This document shows, piece after piece, positions 1 through 7,382 of a stretch of DNA of 64,000 bases. Source of the stretch: Streptomyces sp. TRM70350 (GTDB taxonomy: Bacteria; Actinomycetota; Actinomycetes; Streptomycetales; Streptomycetaceae); the NCBI RefSeq assembly GCF_019219825.1, contig NZ_JAHUXH010000023.1, positions 62,001-126,000 on the forward strand, written 5' to 3'. The first letter of the stretch is position 1. Each line of letters starts with the position of its first letter. The notes below the pieces were generated by a model that was given only the letters and a program-made list of their open reading frames with translations, was not told where the DNA came from and did not search any database. Made by a program: the position numbers and the translations under genes.

Positions 1-89
1 CGATCCAGCCCTTCGTGCCGGTGCAGTTGCAGGACGGCGACCGGGTGCACGTGGGCGCCTGGACGACGATCACGATCCGCCGGGGCTGA
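1..89 (+). CDS. 3' end of a possible FHA-domain protein (partial)
   Basis: An open frame enters from the left edge and stops with TGA at 87-89. The 28 visible residues contain LQDGDRVHVGAWTTITI, which resembles the last beta strands of a forkhead-associated (phosphothreonine-binding) domain, where a GDR-hxhG pattern precedes the final strand. Only the C-terminus is visible, so the rest of the protein and its partners are unknown. It converges on the methyltransferase gene 26 bp downstream. The FHA assignment is a family-level guess. Confidence 0.45.
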   Translation, partial: IQPFVPVQLQDGDRVHVGAWTTITIRRG

Positions 90-115
90 CCCGACGGACC
101 GGGCCGCTCGGCGGA

Positions 116-1102
116 TCAGGCGGGGAGGGGCCAGGCGTACGGCCCCTCCGGATCGTCCAGCCACGCCCACTCGCGTCCGCCGCCGACGGTGATGCCGTAC
201 CGCTCCCGCCCGGGCCGCCCCTCGCGCTCCCACAGCGCGTACGCCTCCTGCGGATCGAGGCTGCCCCGGCTGAGGGCGAGCAGGAACCGGAACAGCTCGT
301 GCTCCCGCCCCCGGCGCGGCACCGCGCCCAGCGCCACCGGCTCCGACTCCGGCCGCCCGGTGCCGCGCAGCGGGACGAAGTACGCGGGCGTGGGCAGGAA
401 TTGCCCCTCGGCGTATCCGGAGTCCCGCACGGTCAGCGCGACCAGCCCGGTGGCGAACGGCGTCAGGATCCGGCCGCCGGGACGGCACTGGGCGAGCCAG
501 GCGGGCGGGATCGACCCCAGGGTGCAGGTCGCGATGATCCGATCGAAGGGCGCGCGCTCGGGCACTCCGCGCGCCCCGTCCCCGGTGACGACGACCGGGT
601 GGTACCCGGCGGCGTCCAGATGCCGGCGTGCCGCCTCGGTGATCTCCGGCTCCAGATCGACGGTCGTGACGAGGTCGTCGTCGCCGAGCCGGTGCGCGAG
701 CAGCGCCGCGTTGTAACCGGTGCCCGCGCCGATCTCCAGCACCCGGTTGCCGTCCTCCACCCGCAGCTCGGTCAGCATCATGGCCATCAACGACGGCTGG
801 CTGCTGGAGGAGAGCAGCTCGCCGTCGCGCAGCCGGGTGGCCAGTGGGGTGTCGGCGTAGGCTCCGCGCACCCAGCGCTCGCGCGCCTCCGGGTCGGGGC
901 TCTCGCCCCAGCGCCGCTCGTAGCCGCCCACGACGCCCACGTAGTAGTACGGCACGAAGAGGTGCCTGGGGACCGCCGCGAACGCCTCCCGCCACACCGG
1001 GTCCGGGGCCCACGCCCCGCTCGCGTCGATCTCCCGCACCATCGCGGCCCGCGCCGAAGCGGCGACGGCCTCCAGATCCTTGTCGAGTGCATGCGCGCCC
1101 AT
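116..1102 (-). CDS. PCMT-like SAM-dependent methyltransferase
   Basis: A 328-aa protein resembling protein-L-isoaspartate O-methyltransferases. The SAM-binding motif VLEIGAGTGY lies at residues 111-120, preceded by the SSSQPSLMA stretch typical of PCMT-like enzymes, with an acidic motif VTTVDLEP downstream. It is longer than canonical PIMT (about 210 aa) because of an N-terminal helix region and a C-terminal extension rich in Trp and Arg, as in actinobacterial PCMT-like proteins whose substrate is mostly unknown. I chose the ATG at 1102; the frame is open to 1192, but that stretch belongs to the fold-back element. Transcribed divergently from the hemoglobin gene. True isoaspartate repair activity is not demonstrated by sequence. 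Confidence 0.85.
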   Translation of the reverse strand: MGAHALDKDLEAVAASARAAMVREIDASGAWAPDPVWREAFAAVPRHLFVPYYYVGVVGGYERRWGESPDPEARERWVRGAYADTPLATRLRDGELLSSSSQPSLMAMMLTELRVEDGNRVLEIGAGTGYNAALLAHRLGDDDLVTTVDLEPEITEAARRHLDAAGYHPVVVTGDGARGVPERAPFDRIIATCTLGSIPPAWLAQCRPGGRILTPFATGLVALTVRDSGYAEGQFLPTPAYFVPLRGTGRPESEPVALGAVPRRGREHELFRFLLALSRGSLDPQEAYALWEREGRPGRERYGITVGGGREWAWLDDPEGPYAWPLPA

Positions 1103-1178
1103 ATGTCCACTGTGCTGCGCTTCACAGTGCGAGGCGAGTACCCGGGCCCGTCGGCCGCGTGGTCCTGAGCCAGTCCTA

Positions 1179-1342
1179 AGGGGTCCTTGCACTATGAGCG
1201 TCCGATCAGGTCGCGTGGTCTGGTGCCGTGCATCGCAAGGCGCCGGAGCGCCCTGGTAGCGGAGCTACCTGGGCGTTTCGGCAACGCGGCGAGGTGCGGT
1301 GCCAGGCCGCGCGACCCGGGCGGGCATAGTGCAAGGACCCCT
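1179..1342. repeat. 164-bp full-length fold-back (MITE-like) element
   Basis: The ends are perfect 18-bp inverted repeats, AGGGGTCCTTGCACTATG at 1179-1196 and its complement at 1325-1342. Inside, the two halves keep pairing imperfectly (for example GGTCGCG and CGCGACC, GGTAGC and GCTACC) down to a GGA loop at 1261-1263, so the whole element is one long hairpin of about 80-bp arms. It sits in the intergenic space between two divergent genes. The flanks CTA and AAG give no convincing target duplication. Shape and position fit a non-autonomous MITE-like element; a structured RNA or double-strand regulatory element is the alternative. Confidence 0.7.
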
Positions 1343-1384
1343 AAGCCTTGAGTCCTGGTCCGCCGCATCTGAGACCATGGATGC

Positions 1385-1789
1385 GTGAATGAGATTCGGC
1401 GCGGCACGCTTCAGGAGCAGACCTTCTACGAGCAGGTCGGCGGGGAGGAGACCTTCCGCCGCCTGGTCCACCGTTTCTACGAGGGAGTCGCCCAGGATCC
1501 GATCCTGCGGCCGATGTACCCCGAGGAGGACCTGGGCCCCGCCGAGGAGCGCCTCACCCTGTTCCTGATCCAGTACTGGGGCGGCCCGACGACGTACAGC
1601 GAGAACCGCGGCCACCCCCGCCTGCGCATGCGCCACGCCCCCTTCACCGTCGACCGGGCCGCGCACGACGCCTGGCTGAAGCACATGCGGGACGCCGTCG
1701 ACGAACTGGGCCTGTCCGAGGAGCACGAGCGCACACTGTGGAACTACCTGACGTACGCGGCGGCCTCGATGGTGAACACGCCGGGCTGA
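1385..1789 (+). CDS. truncated hemoglobin, group II (trHbO type)
   Basis: A 134-aa protein with the 2-on-2 globin features of group II truncated hemoglobins: FYEQVGG near the N-terminus, the QYWGGP motif, and RMRHAPF carrying the likely proximal heme His at residue 84, followed by the A-HD-WLKHM helix with the conserved Trp. Such proteins bind O2 and NO in the cytoplasm and are linked to respiration or stress. The start is GTG at 1385; the ATG at 1389 is out of frame. It begins about 40 bp after the fold-back element, so its promoter must lie in or next to that element. A strong hairpin follows at 1809-1832. Confidence 0.93.
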   Translation: MNEIRRGTLQEQTFYEQVGGEETFRRLVHRFYEGVAQDPILRPMYPEEDLGPAEERLTLFLIQYWGGPTTYSENRGHPRLRMRHAPFTVDRAAHDAWLKHMRDAVDELGLSEEHERTLWNYLTYAAASMVNTPG

Positions 1790-1808
1790 GCCCCGGCACA
1801 CCGGTGAC

Positions 1809-1832
1809 GGGCGTCAGCGCACGCTGACGCCC
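1809..1832. terminator. bidirectional terminator hairpin
   Basis: A perfect 11-bp stem, GGGCGTCAGCG / CGCTGACGCCC, with a 2-nt loop lies between the convergent hemoglobin gene and the 228-aa gene. Its right part lies inside the last codons of the minus-strand gene (stop at 1814-1816), so terminator and coding end overlap. Confidence 0.6.
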
Positions 1833-2500
1833 AGCGTCCCAAGTCCTCCGCGCCGCACGGCGATCGACCCGTACGGCGTGCGCAGCCGCAGCCAGGCACC
1901 CGACGAGAACAGCCCCAGCTCCTCCGCCGCCCCGGCCCCGGCGGCCGACCGCAGGAATCCCAGGGACTGCGCCGCGTGCACGGCCCGCACCGGAAGGTGG
2001 GTGTCCCCGACGGTCCGGGACCAGATCTCGCGCCCGATCCGGTCGAGTTCGGCGCGCGTACGGCCCTGAGGCGGCAGTTCCTCCGTACGGGACCGGAATT
2101 CGGCCACCGCGGCGGCGACCATGGCCCGCAGTGTGTCGGCCCCCGGCAGTCCCCGCTCCGGCCGCCAGCCGCCACGCGGCGGCAGCACTCCCGCCCACGG
2201 CGGCCCGGTCACCGCCTCCGGAACGGCCGCCGTGGCCGCCTTCTCGTCCACGGACTCCAGCAGCTCACCGGCGGAGACGGTCACGTCGAGGGTGACGTGC
2301 AGCCCGTTCTCGTACGGCTTGGCCAGTCGTACCGCCCGGATCGCCAGCACCTCGAAGGACGGCGGCCGGCCGAAGACGGCGAGCGCGGTGCCCGCCGCCT
2401 GCAGGCGCACCGCGGCTGAACGGTCGTAGTGGAGCAGCCGGGAGAGGAAGGCCGCGAGATCCGCCGCCTCCCCCTCGTCGGCAAGGTGGAGCACCGTCAT
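1814..2500 (-). CDS. conserved hypothetical protein, 228 aa
   Basis: I do not recognise a domain. The protein is soluble with no signal peptide, beginning MTVLHLADEGEAADLAAFL and rich in Ala, Arg and Glu. Its ATG overlaps the stop of the thioesterase gene by 4 bp (ATGA), so the two are translationally coupled, and both follow ettA on the same strand. The context suggests co-expression with that operon but does not identify a function. Confidence 0.8.
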   Translation of the reverse strand: MTVLHLADEGEAADLAAFLSRLLHYDRSAAVRLQAAGTALAVFGRPPSFEVLAIRAVRLAKPYENGLHVTLDVTVSAGELLESVDEKAATAAVPEAVTGPPWAGVLPPRGGWRPERGLPGADTLRAMVAAAVAEFRSRTEELPPQGRTRAELDRIGREIWSRTVGDTHLPVRAVHAAQSLGFLRSAAGAGAAEELGLFSSGAWLRLRTPYGSIAVRRGGLGTLGVSVR

Positions 2501-2910
2501 GCGGCGACGGCCTCCTCCTTGTCGTCGTCCATGTACTCCTGGAGGAACTCCCGTTCCCCTTCAGTGAGCCGACGTGGCCGCCCCGCCTCGAAGTCGAACG
2601 GCACTATCACCGTCGAGGCCCGGACGTAGATCTGGTCGTCGTCCTTCACCTCGTAGGCGAGGGTGAAGGAGGCGGCCCTGATCTCCGTGACCCACAGCTC
2701 GATGTCCACGGGCGTGTGCCGGTGGACGAGCTGCCGCTTGTAGTCGATCTCATGGCGTGCCACCACGGACCCCTGCTTGAAGTTCTTGTCCGGGCGGAAC
2801 AGGAAGTTGACACGGGCTTCCTCCAGGTACCGGAGGAACACCACGTTGTTGACGTGGCCGTACGCGTCCATGTCCGCCCAGCGCAGTGGGCAGCGGTAGA
2901 TGTGCCGCAA
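2497..2910 (-). CDS. acyl-CoA thioesterase (4HBT/YbgC-FadM hotdog family)
   Basis: A 137-aa single hotdog-fold protein. The active-site motif RWADMDAYGHVNN-V---YLEEARV near the N-terminus has the catalytic-type Asp and the HVNN loop of 4-hydroxybenzoyl-CoA thioesterase-like enzymes, which hydrolyse acyl-CoA thioesters in the cytoplasm. The start is TTG at 2910, 4 nt after the ettA stop. The next ATG would delete half the active-site motif, so TTG is preferred. The acidic, Lys-containing tail (YMDDDKEE) is ordinary. The substrate cannot be told from sequence. Confidence 0.9.
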   Translation of the reverse strand: MRHIYRCPLRWADMDAYGHVNNVVFLRYLEEARVNFLFRPDKNFKQGSVVARHEIDYKRQLVHRHTPVDIELWVTEIRAASFTLAYEVKDDDQIYVRASTVIVPFDFEAGRPRRLTEGEREFLQEYMDDDKEEAVAA

Positions 2911-2914
2911 GAGA

Positions 2915-4579
2915 TCAGCCCCGGGTCAGCTTCTTGTAGGTCGCGCGGTGCGGACGGGCGGCGTCCGGCCCCAGCCGCTCGATCTTGTTCTTCTCGTACG
3001 ACTCGAAGTTGCCCTCGAACCAGAACCACTTGGAGTCACCCTCGTAGGCGAGGATGTGCGTGGCGACACGGTCGAGGAACCAACGGTCGTGGGAGACGAC
3101 GACGGCGCAGCCGGGGAACTCCAGCAGCGCGTTCTCCAGGGAGGAGAGCGTCTCCACATCCAGGTCGTTGGTCGGCTCGTCGAGGAGCAGCAGGTTGCCG
3201 CCCTGCTTGAGGGTGAGCGCCAGGTTGAGGCGGTTGCGCTCACCGCCGGAGAGCACCCCGGCCGGCTTCTGCTGGTCCGGCCCCTTGAACCCGAAGGCGG
3301 AGACGTACGCCCGCGAGGGCATCTCCACCTGCCCCACGTTGATGTAGTCGAGCTCGTCGCTCACGACGGCCCAGAGCGTCTTCTTCGGGTCGATGTTCTC
3401 GCGGCTCTGGTCGACGTACGAGATCTTGACGGTGTCGCCGACCTTGATCGTGCCGGAGTCGGGCTGCTCAAGACCCTGGATCATCTTGAACAGGGTGGTC
3501 TTACCGGCGCCGTTCGGACCGATGACACCCACGATGCCGTTACGCGGCAGCGTGAACGAGAGATCATCGATGAGAACCTTCTCACCGAAGGCCTTGCTGA
3601 GGTTGTTGATCTCCACGACGACGTTGCCGAGCCGCGGCCCCGGCGGGATCTGGATCTCCTCGAAGTCCAGCTTCCGCATCTTCTCGGCCTCGGCGGCCAT
3701 CTCCTCGTAGCGAGCCAGACGCGCCTTGGACTTGGCCTGCCGCCCCTTGGCGTTGGACCGCACCCACTCAAGCTCTTCCTTCAGACGCTTCTGCCGCTTG
3801 GCGTCCTTCTGCCCCTCGACCTTGAGGCGGGCGGCCTTGGTCTCCAGGTACGTGGAGTAGTTGCCCTGGTACGGGTAGGCGCGGCCGCGGTCGAGCTCCA
3901 GGATCCACTCGGCGACGTTGTCGAGGAAGTACCGGTCGTGCGTAATCGCGACCACGGTGCCCTCGTACTTGGCGAGGTGCTGCTCCAGCCAGTTCACCGA
4001 CTCGGCGTCGAGATGGTTGGTGGGCTCGTCGAGGAGCAGCAGGTCGGGCTGCTCCAGCAGCAGCTTGCACAGCGCGACGCGGCGGCGCTCACCACCGGAG
4101 AGGTTGGTGACGGGCCAGTCGCCGGGCGGGCAGCCGAGGGCGTCCATGGCCTGCTCCAGCTGAGCGTCGAGATCCCACGCGTTCGCATGGTCGAGCTCCT
4201 CCTGGAGCTTGCCCATCTCGTCGAGCAGCGCGTCGGAGTAGTCGGTGGCCATCAGCTCGGCGATCTCGTTGAACCGGTCGAGCTTGCCCTTGATCTCGGC
4301 GACGCCCTCCTGGACGTTCTCCAGGACCGTCTTGTCCTCGGTCAGCGGCGGCTCCTGGAGCAGGATGCCGACGCTGTACCCGGGCGACAGGAACGCGTCA
4401 CCGTTCGACGGCTGCTCAAGACCGGCCATGATCTTGAGGACGGTGGACTTACCGGCGCCGTTCGGACCGACGACGCCGATCTTGGCACCCGGAAGGAAGT
4501 TCAGGGTGACGTCGTCGAGAATCACCTTGTCGCCGTGCGCCTTGCGCGCCTTGCGCATGGTGTAAATGAACTCAGCCAA
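2915..4579 (-). CDS. ettA: energy-dependent translational throttle protein EttA (ABC-F)
   Basis: A 554-aa duplicated ABC-F ATPase without transmembrane segments. Both nucleotide domains show Walker A (GPNGAGKS and GPNGAGKT), LSGGE signatures and LLLDEPTN Walker B motifs, joined by the charged ABC-F linker rich in Lys and Arg. EttA proteins bind the ribosomal E site and gate entry into elongation according to the energy state. The length matches EttA (about 555 aa). I start at the TTG at 4579, giving (M)AEFIYTMRKARKAHGD, the usual EttA N-terminus; the open frame extends upstream to 4699 without family similarity. First gene of a three-gene operon. Confidence 0.96.
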   Translation of the reverse strand: MAEFIYTMRKARKAHGDKVILDDVTLNFLPGAKIGVVGPNGAGKSTVLKIMAGLEQPSNGDAFLSPGYSVGILLQEPPLTEDKTVLENVQEGVAEIKGKLDRFNEIAELMATDYSDALLDEMGKLQEELDHANAWDLDAQLEQAMDALGCPPGDWPVTNLSGGERRRVALCKLLLEQPDLLLLDEPTNHLDAESVNWLEQHLAKYEGTVVAITHDRYFLDNVAEWILELDRGRAYPYQGNYSTYLETKAARLKVEGQKDAKRQKRLKEELEWVRSNAKGRQAKSKARLARYEEMAAEAEKMRKLDFEEIQIPPGPRLGNVVVEINNLSKAFGEKVLIDDLSFTLPRNGIVGVIGPNGAGKTTLFKMIQGLEQPDSGTIKVGDTVKISYVDQSRENIDPKKTLWAVVSDELDYINVGQVEMPSRAYVSAFGFKGPDQQKPAGVLSGGERNRLNLALTLKQGGNLLLLDEPTNDLDVETLSSLENALLEFPGCAVVVSHDRWFLDRVATHILAYEGDSKWFWFEGNFESYEKNKIERLGPDAARPHRATYKKLTRG

Positions 4580-4828
4580 GAGAAACCGTCCGGCAGCTTG
4601 AATCTGACAGTGGGCAGATACACCCCATCTTGCCGCATCGCCGGCCACCGGAGGAAACCGCCTGCTGCGTGCGTGGGGTCGTCGGGGACAGCGAGTCACC
4701 CGGCGGGCACACGCTGTTGAGATGTCAAGGGTCGAGGACTCGCCGGTCCTGCGCCGGTGGTCGCGCGGCGGCTCCCGTGACGCTGTGCAGGTGCGGCGTC
4801 GTGGCGCTACGACTCTCCTCTTCCGGCG

Positions 4829-6238
4829 CTACGACTTCCTCTTGCGGACCACGATCAGTGCCGCGCCGCCGATCACCACCAGGCCGATTGCCACGCCCGC
4901 GATCACCGGGGTCGCGTCGGAGCTGCCGGTGGCGGCGAGGTTGACGTCGGCGGAGGTGCTGCCGATCGTGGCCGGGCTCGGCTGGGTGAGGATCTGGGTG
5001 GACTCGCCGGCCTCGGAGGCGGCGTCGGCCTGGGTGCGGCAGTCGAGGACGCCGGTGAAGCGCTTCTCGTAGCCGCCGGGGCCGGTGATCGTGAAGTCGT
5101 AGGCCTGGTCCTCCTGGAGCGGGATGGTCACCGTGCGGGTCCCACCGGCCGCGATGGTGTGCTCGGTGCCCATCAGCTCGAAGGTGAACGCCTCGTCGCC
5201 CTGGTTGACCGCGGTGATGTCCACGCCGCTCTCGGCGCAGTTCTCCGCCGCGGACAGCGCGGGTATCGCGCCCGTCTCCGCCCAGGTGGCACTCGCCGTC
5301 GCCGTGACCGTGGACTCGCTGGAGCCGGCCAGGATCTGCGTCTGGCTTCTGGTCTCGGAGGCGAAGGCGCGGCCGACCGGCACGGTGGTCGACGCCTGCA
5401 CCGTCAGCTCGGCCGAGCCGTCCGCGGTGTCCGTCGGCACCTCGAAGAACAGCTGGCTGCCGTCCTGCGCGGTGGTGATGTCCTTGCCGTCCTCGCCGAC
5501 GATCCGCACCCCGCTCATCGCGGCGTCGGCCGGCGGGGTCACCGTGACGCTGTCCGCGTTGGTGTGCACGGTCACCGGGCCGAGCAGCCCGCCGGGGTGG
5601 CCGGAGAGCGCGGGCGGGTCGAGGGTCAGTGACGCCGCGGGTTCCGCCACGTCACGGGCGCTCTTCTCCAGATAGTCCGCGAGCTTCTCGGCCTCGGGGT
5701 CGACGGCTTCGACATCCACCTCGTCCGAGTAGCGCCAGATGGCCACCTGCGTACCGGCCGCCGCGTCCTGCTCGCTGAGACCGCTCCGCACGCCCGCCTT
5801 CTTCGCCAGCGAGGCCAGGTCGTTCACCTGCGGGTAGGAGTTCTGCAGGATCCAGCGGATGCGGCCGGCGTCCTTGTTGGCGCCCAGGGAGGTGCCGCTC
5901 CAGGGCGTCTCGTGGTACTTGGCGTCCTTCTGCGTGGGGTTGTGGATGTCCACGCAGTACGTCTGCAGCATCCCGCCGCCCTCGACGGACATCTGGAACA
6001 GGCCCGCCGAGATCTCCAGGTCGCCCTCGGGGGAACGCACGACCGCCGCACCGTACGTCTTCAGGCCCCCTATGGTGGCGGTCGCCCCGCCCTGGGTGTG
6101 TACCGGTGTGGTGCCGGCGGCGGCTGGGCCGGCCGTCACCAGGGCACCGCTGACGGCGAGCCCGGACACCAGCGTCACAGCGGCGAGGCGGGCCGCCCCT
6201 CGCCCGCACACGGACAGTGCGGAGAACGAAGAAAACAC
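4829..6238 (-). CDS. thioester-domain (TQXA) surface protein with LAATG sortase signal
   Basis: A 469-aa exported wall-anchored protein. Order: signal peptide (about 1-42), thioester domain, Ser/Thr-rich beta modules, sorting signal. The thioester pair is visible as Cys95 in TYCVDIHN and Gln164 in GTQVAIWRY; in this family they form an internal Cys-Gln thioester that can covalently capture a target. The C-terminus has LAATG starting near residue 434, a hydrophobic helix and RKRKS, fitting class E sortase (LAXTG). I use the GTG at 6238 because AAGGGGAA precedes it; an upstream ATG at 6286 lacks support. No sortase gene is in the window. The ligand is unknown; adhesion is inferred. Confidence 0.9.
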   Translation of the reverse strand: MFSSFSALSVCGRGAARLAAVTLVSGLAVSGALVTAGPAAAGTTPVHTQGGATATIGGLKTYGAAVVRSPEGDLEISAGLFQMSVEGGGMLQTYCVDIHNPTQKDAKYHETPWSGTSLGANKDAGRIRWILQNSYPQVNDLASLAKKAGVRSGLSEQDAAAGTQVAIWRYSDEVDVEAVDPEAEKLADYLEKSARDVAEPAASLTLDPPALSGHPGGLLGPVTVHTNADSVTVTPPADAAMSGVRIVGEDGKDITTAQDGSQLFFEVPTDTADGSAELTVQASTTVPVGRAFASETRSQTQILAGSSESTVTATASATWAETGAIPALSAAENCAESGVDITAVNQGDEAFTFELMGTEHTIAAGGTRTVTIPLQEDQAYDFTITGPGGYEKRFTGVLDCRTQADAASEAGESTQILTQPSPATIGSTSADVNLAATGSSDATPVIAGVAIGLVVIGGAALIVVRKRKS

Positions 6239-6416
6239 AGAATTCCCCTTCGAGCAGGACCCGTTGACGTGGGGGGACGGTCCCACCAGCAGAATCTCAA
6301 GCCACGAGAGCCACGCTCGGCATCCTAGGGATGCGGGCGTACCAGGCTTCCCGGTGATCCCGTCGGACCGAAGATCCGACTCGGAATCGTTATCGCCGAG
6401 ACCCCCTGCGAACAGG

Positions 6417-6467
6417 GCTTATCGACAAATCCACCGAGGTTGTTCGGGAGTGCATGCGTCGATAAGC
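6417..6467. repeat. 10-bp inverted repeat pair in an intergenic region
   Basis: GCTTATCGAC at 6417-6426 is repeated inverted as GTCGATAAGC at 6458-6467, 31 nt apart. It lies between the surface-protein promoter and the ssbB terminator. It could be two halves of a regulator site or a weak cruciform; no function can be assigned. Confidence 0.4.
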
Positions 6468-6494
6468 CGCAGTTCGGTCATCATCGTTCGGCCA

Positions 6495-6510
6495 CGGGGC
6501 GAAAGCCCCG
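6495..6510 (-). terminator. ssbB terminator hairpin
   Basis: CGGGGC-GAAA-GCCCCG, a 6-bp GC stem capped by a GNRA-type tetraloop, lies 10 bp after the ssbB stop codon on the minus strand. No T-run follows, as is common for Streptomyces terminators. Confidence 0.55.
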
Positions 6511-6519
6511 GGCATGTGG

Positions 6520-7008
6520 TCATGTCACCGCCGCTACCTCCTGCTGCTGTTGAGACTCCGTATCGGCCGTGTCGTCAGCGGACTCACCGGCAGGCGTCTC
6601 CCACACCGGCTCGGGCTGCTGCGGTGAACCACCCCCCACCGCCTCGCCCTTCGCGTTGCCGCGCCGGAACGCCGAGGTGCCCCGCGCCAGATCGTGACCG
6701 ATCGCCACGGCGTCGATGTCGGCCGACGTCCAGCTCTGCCCCTCGCGCACATCCGTCCGCACCTTCAAACGGCCCTGCACGATCACGGGATCGCCCACCC
6801 CCAAGGAGGCCGCCGCGTTGGTGGCGAGCTGCCGATTGGCCCACACCGTGAAGAAGTTGGTGTGTCCGTCCGTCCACGCGTTCTTCTCCCGGTCCCAGTA
6901 GCGGGCGGTCACCGCCAGCCGGAACCGTGCCGACGGTCCCGCCGCCAACTCCCGGTAGACCGGCTGCGTCGCCACATTGCCCACGGCACACACCAGCGTC
7001 TCGTTCAT
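6520..7008 (-). CDS. ssbB: single-stranded DNA-binding protein SsbB
   Basis: A 162-aa OB-fold protein. It starts MNETLVCAVGNVATQPVYREL and contains the SSB core blocks (RFRLAVTARYWDREK, TNFFTVWANRQLA, GDPVIVQGRLKVR). The Gln-rich C-terminus ends EVAAVT and lacks the acidic DDDIPF-like tip that recruits partners in classic SSB. That tail loss and the location beside two dynamin genes match the second, sporulation-linked SSB of Streptomyces (SsbB). The frame is open to 7287, but family alignment and the end of similarity place the start at 7008. It follows dynB on the same strand after a 374-bp gap containing tandem repeats, so it probably has its own promoter. Confidence 0.92.
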   Translation of the reverse strand: MNETLVCAVGNVATQPVYRELAAGPSARFRLAVTARYWDREKNAWTDGHTNFFTVWANRQLATNAAASLGVGDPVIVQGRLKVRTDVREGQSWTSADIDAVAIGHDLARGTSAFRRGNAKGEAVGGGSPQQPEPVWETPAGESADDTADTESQQQQEVAAVT

Positions 7009-7297
7009 GTCGTCGTACCCCTCCCTCGCCCGGCCGCTCGCACCGGGCGGGCACGCGTACGGGCCCGTCCCGTACGGCTGCGTCTGCCGGCGGCGGCCGC
7101 GATCGTCCGCGAACCGCCACCGCCGTGACGACCGCGTCCGTCGCGATCGCCGCGAAGCCAGACTGCCTCCGCCGAGCCGAGCCCGCTGAGCGCTGTGGAC
7201 GACCCCTGAGCCTGTGGAAAACTCCGTCACCCGTTCGAGGGACACCTTCGAAGGCCCACCTTCGAAGCACCACCGGCCACCCGACAACCGGATACCG

Positions 7298-7380
7298 GAC
7301 CGACAAGCTCAGTGGACCGACAAGCCCAGTGGACCGACAAGCCCAGTGGACCAACAGGTCAGTGGTCCAACAGGCCGATG
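7298..7380. repeat. five tandem 16-17-bp repeats upstream of ssbB
   Basis: Three near-identical 17-bp units GACCGACAAGC(C/T)CAGTG at 7298-7314, 7315-7331 and 7332-7348 are followed by two degenerate 16-bp units at 7349-7364 and 7365-7380, ending 2 bp before the dynB stop. A second short duplication, CACCTTCGAAG, lies near 7240-7266. The 374-bp space between ssbB and dynB otherwise holds no gene. The array could be a multi-site operator, a transcript-end structure or neutral slippage. Confidence 0.75.
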
Positions 7381-7382
7381 CC

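Noticed and set aside
2900..4720. A 606-codon plus-strand frame opposite ettA
   Set aside because: Antisense shadow of a textbook ABC-F gene; Leu/Val/Asp/His-rich and without domain marks.
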